This document shows, piece by piece, positions 7,172 to 10,027 of a stretch of 10,027 bases of DNA. Both the position numbers and the translations under genes were made by a program. The stretch is from an uncultured Bacilli bacterium (GTDB lineage Bacteria > Bacillota_I > Bacilli_A > RF39 > UBA660). The stretch lies in NCBI GenBank assembly GCA_944371685.1, contig CALVXV010000039.1:1-10027 (forward strand). The letters run 5' to 3'. The notes below the pieces were generated by a model that saw only the letters and a list, made by a program, of their open reading frames with translations, was not told the origin of the DNA and did not search any database. Position 1 is the first letter of the stretch. Every line of letters starts with the position of its first letter.

Positions 7172-7602
7172 TGGAAAAAGAATTAAAACCTTTAAACCTA
7201 TTAAAAATATTTTTAATTATATTACTAATAATTATAGTAATTGTTGTATTGTTAGTTGTTAAAACAAAAGAAAAAGACTTAAAAGCTACGTCAGAATTAA
7301 TTCATTTAAAATTCGAAGATATTATAAAAAATAATATTTTATTCAGTGATATTAAAATAGATAAACAAGATGGCTACTTCTATATGACAGCAAAGGTCAC
7401 CAACACAACATCAAATAACTTAAAAATATCTCCAATTACAATCACCTTAGAAGATAAACAAAATAATCAAACAATTATAAATAGTTATATTGGCAATAGT
7501 TTAAACGGCGAATATACAAAAAATATAATCGTTAAAACCAATAAAAATTTAAAAAATATCCAAAATATTGATATAAACATCGAAGCTCAGGTTCAATCCT
7601 GA
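7171..7602 (+). CDS. Small single-pass membrane protein with an exported domain
   Basis: This 143-aa protein has a short, partly charged N-terminus (MEKELKPLN), one very hydrophobic segment of Leu, Ile and Val (about 10-30), then Lys residues and a soluble domain (about 35-143). There is no lipobox Cys and no clear cleavage site, so it is probably a membrane anchor. The soluble domain alternates short beta-like strands with Asn/Thr-rich turns (YFYMTAKVTNTTSNNLKISP), which resembles FxLYD/DUF4352-type beta-sandwich domains on Bacillota surfaces; this is only a similarity of style. The orientation is uncertain, although the Asn/Thr-rich domain suggests the outside. It overlaps the ATPase stop by one base and depends on coupling, as its own ribosome binding site is poor. 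The TGA stop lies in the terminator hairpin. Confidence 0.8.
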   Translation: MEKELKPLNLLKIFLIILLIIIVIVVLLVVKTKEKDLKATSELIHLKFEDIIKNNILFSDIKIDKQDGYFYMTAKVTNTTSNNLKISPITITLEDKQNNQTIINSYIGNSLNGEYTKNIIVKTNKNLKNIQNIDINIEAQVQS

Positions 7603-7606
7603 GCTT
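7583..7606 (+). terminator. Hairpin ending the ftsY operon
   Basis: AAGCTCAGG (7583-7591) and CCTGAGCTT (7598-7606) form a perfect 9-bp stem with a 6-base loop. The stem covers the last codons and the TGA stop (7600-7602). The following tract (TTTGTGTGTT) is only moderately U-rich, so termination may be leaky and some transcripts could run on into the tRNA. Confidence 0.7.
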
Positions 7607-7610
7607 TGTG

Positions 7611-7619
7611 TGTTATAAT
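7611..7619 (+). promoter_or_regulatory. Extended -10 promoter of the tRNA gene
   Basis: TGTTATAAT gives TG, one base, and a perfect TATAAT (7614-7619). The -35 region is weak: the best 16- to 18-base match (TTCAAT, 7592-7597) is the loop of the upstream terminator hairpin. The expected initiation point, 7626-7627, is one or two bases before the mature tRNA 5' end at 7628. Confidence 0.65.
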
Positions 7620-7627
7620 AAATATAT

Positions 7628-7702
7628 GTCCGAATAGCTTAATGGATAGAGTATTCCCCTCCGAAGGGAATGATAGGAGTTCGATTCTCCTTTCGGACGC
7701 CA
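7628..7702 (+). tRNA. tRNA-Arg with anticodon CCG
   Basis: The cloverleaf folds by hand. The acceptor GTCCGAA (7628-7634) pairs with TTCGGAC (7692-7698), with discriminator G7699 and encoded CCA (7700-7702). The D arm is GCTT/GAGT (7637-7640 with 7649-7652), including G-U pairs. The anticodon stem is TTCCC/GGGAA (7654-7658 with 7666-7670), the loop CTCCGAA, and the anticodon CCG at 7661-7663. The T arm is AGGAG/CTCCT with loop TTCGATT (7680-7686). CCG reads CGG (Arg). The gene stands alone, not in a tRNA cluster. A 63-codon reading frame on the opposite strand across it (7613-7804) is incidental. Confidence 0.96.
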
Positions 7703-7712
7703 TAAGAAAACC

Positions 7713-7738
7713 CTTGAGATAATAAATCTTGAGTTTTT
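7713..7738 (+). terminator. Terminator of the tRNA gene
   Basis: CTTGAGAT (7713-7720) and ATCTTGAG (7726-7733) form an 8-bp RNA stem with two G-U pairs and a 5-base loop, followed directly by TTTTT (7734-7738). It sits 10 bases after the tRNA CCA. Confidence 0.7.
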
Positions 7739-7762
7739 ATATATTAGTGCTTTAAAAGCAAC

Positions 7763-7792
7763 TTGTTTGTTTAATAAGTTATATGTTATAAT
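7763..7792 (+). promoter_or_regulatory. Promoter of the folD-ackA operon
   Basis: TGTTATAAT gives an extended -10 with a perfect TATAAT (7787-7792). A modest -35 (TTGTTT, 7763-7768) is 18 bases upstream. Initiation near 7799 leaves a leader of about 32 bases. Confidence 0.7.
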
Positions 7793-7830
7793 CGTTATAT
7801 ACAAAATGTATTAAAAGTAGGTGAAAGAAA

Positions 7831-8724
7831 GTGAAAAGCGAAATACTAGATGGTAAAGTCGTTGCCAAAGCAATTGAAAATGATGTTCGAAATCGTGTAT
7901 ATGATTTTGAGGAAAATAATCACGAAAAAATAACTCTTGCTACCATCGTTGTTGGTAACGACCAAGCCTCTAAAACATATGTAAAAATGAAATCAAAAGC
8001 ATGCAAAAGAGTGGGTATAAATACGCAAGAATATATTTTACCATCTTTTACAACTGAAGGTTTAATTCAAATAATCGAAACATTAAATGAAGACCCCACT
8101 ATAAATGGTATTTTGATTCAGCACCCATTACCTAAAGAAATTGATGAAAAGAAGTGTTTTGATACAATCGCTATCGAAAAAGATGTTGATGGTGTTAGCT
8201 CTAAAAGCTTTGGAAAAATGGCTTTTGGAGAAGAAGCATTTAGTTCGGCTACTCCAGCCGGCATAATTAATATCTTAGACTTCTATAATATTAACATTGA
8301 AGGTAAGAAAGCTTGTGTAGTTGGTCGTAGTCCAATTTTAGGAAAACCAATGGCTGCTATGCTATTAAATAGAAATGCCACCGTTACTATCTGTCATTCT
8401 AAAACAAAAAAATTAAAAGAAGAAGTAGGTAAAGCTGATATAGTAGTATGTGCTGTTGGCAAACCGGAATTAATTAAGAAAAATTGGTTTAAAGAAGGTG
8501 CAGTTGTCATTGACGCTGGATATAATTATGTAAATGGTAAATCAGTAGGTGATGCTGAATCACCAGAAGGAGTAGCAAGTTTTTATACACCAGTTCCCGG
8601 TGGTGTTGGACCAGTTACAATCGCAACCTTACTTTCTAATACCATCACCGCTGCTGAGAAGCAAATAATAAAACAGAAACAAAATCAAAATGTTAAGAAA
8701 TATATAAAGGAGGTAATCAAATGA
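7831..8724 (+). CDS. folD: FolD: methylenetetrahydrofolate dehydrogenase/cyclohydrolase
   Basis: This bifunctional cytoplasmic enzyme interconverts 5,10-methylene-, methenyl- and 10-formyl-tetrahydrofolate, supplying one-carbon units for purines and formyl-Met. In 297 aa it shows the catalytic pair Tyr50 and Lys54 (TYVKMKSKAC), Gln97 in IQHPLP (96-101), DVDG (118-121), the Rossmann signature GRSPILGKPMA (165-175), CHS (188-190), DAGYN (228-232) and PVPGGVGPVT (254-263). The start is a GTG at 7831, with GGTGA (7820-7824) six bases upstream; no in-frame ATG gives the conserved ILDGK N-terminus. The last dozen or so residues form a Lys/Gln-rich tail (KQKQNQNVKKYIKEVIK) beyond the usual end near 285. 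The 3' end carries the ribosome binding site of ackA, and its TGA overlaps the ackA ATG (ATGA). Confidence 0.97.
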   Translation: MKSEILDGKVVAKAIENDVRNRVYDFEENNHEKITLATIVVGNDQASKTYVKMKSKACKRVGINTQEYILPSFTTEGLIQIIETLNEDPTINGILIQHPLPKEIDEKKCFDTIAIEKDVDGVSSKSFGKMAFGEEAFSSATPAGIINILDFYNINIEGKKACVVGRSPILGKPMAAMLLNRNATVTICHSKTKKLKEEVGKADIVVCAVGKPELIKKNWFKEGAVVIDAGYNYVNGKSVGDAESPEGVASFYTPVPGGVGPVTIATLLSNTITAAEKQIIKQKQNQNVKKYIKEVIK

Positions 8725-9905
8725 AAATAATCTCAATTAATGCAGGAAGTAGTTCTTTAAAATTTAGTCTGATAAACATGGATGATGAAAGTGTTATTGC
8801 AAGTGGTGTTTTTGAAAGAATTGGAATTGATGGAAAATACACAATTAAATTTAATGGCGAAAAATACACTGAAGATGTAATACTAAAAGATCATAATGAC
8901 GCTGTTAATATTTTACTTGAAAAACTAATTAGTCTAAAAATTGTTAATTCTTTAGAAGAAATACAAGGTGTTGGACATCGTGTTGTTCAAGGTAAGGATG
9001 TTTTTGATAAAACAGTTATTGTCGATGATGAAGTGATGAAAAAATTAGACTCAATCAAACATTTTGCTCCACTTCATAACCCAGCCAATATGTTAGGTAT
9101 TAAAGCTTTCCAAAAAGCATTACCAAACGTACCAAACACCGTTGTTTTTGATACTGCTTTCCATCAAACAATGAAACCAGAGACATACTTATATGCCGTT
9201 CCTTATGAATGGTATGAAAAATATGGCATAAGAAAATATGGCGCTCATGGCACTAGCCATAGATATATTACTGAAGTAACATCTCAAATTTTAAATACCA
9301 ATAAATTCAATTTAATCAGTTGTCATATCGGTAATGGTGCCTCTATAACAGCCATCAAAGATGGCAAATGTATAGATACATCTATGGGATTTACTCCACT
9401 TGCTGGTGTTATGATGGGGACCCGTTCAGGTGACATTGATCCATCTTTATTACCACCTGTTATGGAAGCCGAAAATAAAGACATCAATGCTATTATCAAT
9501 GATTTAAATAAAAATAGTGGTGTTCTTGGCTTAAGTGGTATCAGTAGTGATATGCGTGATTTAGAAACCGCTTGTAACGAAGGTAATGAAAGAGCTATTT
9601 TAACAATGAAAAAATATGTTAGAAGAATAACTGACTATATTGCCCAATATTATGTATTATTAGGTGGCGCAGATGTTATTGCCTTCACAGCTGGAGTCGG
9701 TGAAAACAGTCCGTTAGTTCGTAAAATGGTATGCGAAAATTTAGCTTGTTTAGGCATTGAAATAGATGAAGAAAAAAATAATATTCGTGGAAAACAAGCT
9801 GAAATTAGTACAGATAATTCAAAAGTAAAAGTATATGTTATCCCAACTGATGAAGAATTAATGATTGCTAGAGATACCTTAGAATTAATAAAACACAAAA
9901 ACTAA
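8721..9905 (+). CDS. ackA: Acetate kinase
   Basis: Acetate kinase interconverts acetyl phosphate plus ADP with acetate plus ATP, normally the last ATP-yielding step of fermentation after phosphotransacetylase. The 394-aa protein has full family length. Visible motifs are NAGSSSLKF (7-15, with Asn7), GHRVVQG (85-91, Arg87), PLHNP (117-121, His119), FDTAFHQT (143-150, Asp144), YGAHGTSHRY (173-182, His180), HIGNGAS (202-208), MGTRSGDIDP (232-241, Arg235), TAGVGENS (323-330) and PTDEEL (375-380, Glu378). These match the substrate-binding and catalytic residues known from the Methanosarcina enzyme. AAAGGAGGT (8706-8714), six bases before the ATG, is the strongest ribosome binding site in the window. 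The start overlaps the folD stop by four bases. No pta gene is in view. Confidence 0.98.
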   Translation: MKIISINAGSSSLKFSLINMDDESVIASGVFERIGIDGKYTIKFNGEKYTEDVILKDHNDAVNILLEKLISLKIVNSLEEIQGVGHRVVQGKDVFDKTVIVDDEVMKKLDSIKHFAPLHNPANMLGIKAFQKALPNVPNTVVFDTAFHQTMKPETYLYAVPYEWYEKYGIRKYGAHGTSHRYITEVTSQILNTNKFNLISCHIGNGASITAIKDGKCIDTSMGFTPLAGVMMGTRSGDIDPSLLPPVMEAENKDINAIINDLNKNSGVLGLSGISSDMRDLETACNEGNERAILTMKKYVRRITDYIAQYYVLLGGADVIAFTAGVGENSPLVRKMVCENLACLGIEIDEEKNNIRGKQAEISTDNSKVKVYVIPTDEELMIARDTLELIKHKN

Positions 9906-9920
9906 TTGTGTTTTATTTTT
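9887..9920 (+). terminator. Terminator of the folD-ackA operon
   Basis: AATAAAACACAA (9887-9898) and TTGTGTTTTATT (9906-9917) form a perfect 12-bp stem with a 7-base loop, and Ts follow to 9920. The ackA stop codon (9903-9905) lies in the loop. The stem is AT-rich with only two G-C pairs, so its strength is uncertain. Confidence 0.75.
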
Positions 9921-9951
9921 GTCTACTAGGAATTTGCTTTGTAAAAAAACA

Positions 9952-9980
9952 TTTACAAGAACAAATGTTTGTGATATACT
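9952..9980 (+). promoter_or_regulatory. Promoter of the right-edge gene
   Basis: TTTACA (9952-9957, 5 of 6) and TATACT (9975-9980, 5 of 6) are separated by 17 bases, and TG plus one base (9972-9974) adds an extended -10. Initiation near 9987 leaves a leader of about 22 bases. Confidence 0.8.
9958..9971. promoter_or_regulatory. LexA operator (SOS box)
   Basis: AGAACAAATGTTTG matches the Bacillus LexA consensus CGAACRNRYGTTYG at 13 of 14 positions; only the first base differs. It sits wholly in the spacer between the -35 and -10, the standard place for repression. A second symmetry, AAACATTT (9947-9954) and AAATGTTT (9963-9970), overlaps it. Confidence 0.8.
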
Positions 9981-10008
9981 GAGTGTATCAAAGATTGAAG
10001 GTGATGGC

Positions 10009-10027
10009 ATGAATATATTAAAAGGCT
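10009..10027 (+). CDS. Start of an SOS-regulated gene, cut by the window edge
   Basis: An ATG at 10009 is preceded by AAGGTGAT (9998-10005) three bases upstream, a good ribosome binding site, and follows a strong promoter with a LexA box. Only MNILKG is visible, too little to name the product. By context it is likely a DNA-damage response gene; a repair polymerase, excision or recombination protein, or LexA itself are candidates, none of them supported by the six residues. Confidence 0.6.

Noticed and set aside
7613..7804. 63-codon frame on the minus strand across the tRNA
   Set aside because: It is antisense to a complete tRNA gene and its terminator and has no recognisable product.
1..10027. 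CRISPR array, insertion sequence, phage or toxin-antitoxin module
   Set aside because: No regularly spaced repeats, transposase or integrase motifs, terminal inverted repeats or paired small toxin-antitoxin genes are visible.

Overview
The window reads as chromosomal housekeeping DNA from a very AT-rich, low-GC Gram-positive (Bacillota), probably a small-genome lineage of Bacilli or a relative of the Erysipelotrichia/Mollicutes. The evidence is strong AT bias, Arg codons almost all AGA or CGT, AAGGAG/GGTGAT ribosome binding sites, an RNase J1-type nuclease, the ftsY-ylxM pair, and a LexA box of the Bacillus type. The code is standard: TGA ends two genes, Trp is TGG, and no Mycoplasma-style TGA readthrough is needed. 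The lineage is an inference; I cannot place it more closely.

Layout. 1-2008: a promoter, an unrecognised 233-aa gene, and enolase, which overlaps it by 14 nt. 1982-3735: RNase J1 on the minus strand, convergent with enolase, sharing a 9-bp tail overlap and one bidirectional terminator, with its own good promoter. 3736-4086: a gene-poor stretch with a palindrome beside the RNase J promoter, a possible decayed ORF, and direct repeats ahead of ftsY. 4087-7606: a compact operon of ftsY, ylxM, a HerA-like hexameric ATPase and a small single-pass membrane protein, ending in a hairpin. ffh, the usual follower of ylxM, is not there. 7611-7738: a single tRNA-Arg(CCG) gene with an extended -10 promoter just before its 5' end and its own terminator. 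7763-9920: a folD-ackA operon with an ATGA overlap and a terminator over the ackA stop. 9952-10027: a promoter with a near-perfect LexA operator in its spacer, driving a gene cut off by the window edge.

How the genes fit together. Enolase (lower glycolysis) and acetate kinase (substrate-level ATP) serve fermentative energy metabolism, and FolD serves one-carbon metabolism. FtsY and YlxM belong to the signal recognition particle pathway. RNase J1 handles mRNA turnover. The HerA-like ATPase and the LexA-controlled edge gene point to DNA processing and repair.

I see no mobile element, CRISPR array or phage gene, and no complete undescribed system. The best leads are the HerA-like ATPase with its membrane-anchored neighbour in the slot where ffh is expected, the SOS-regulated gene at the right edge, the unknown gene coupled to enolase, and a dedicated tRNA for CGG, a codon I could not find in frame in this window.
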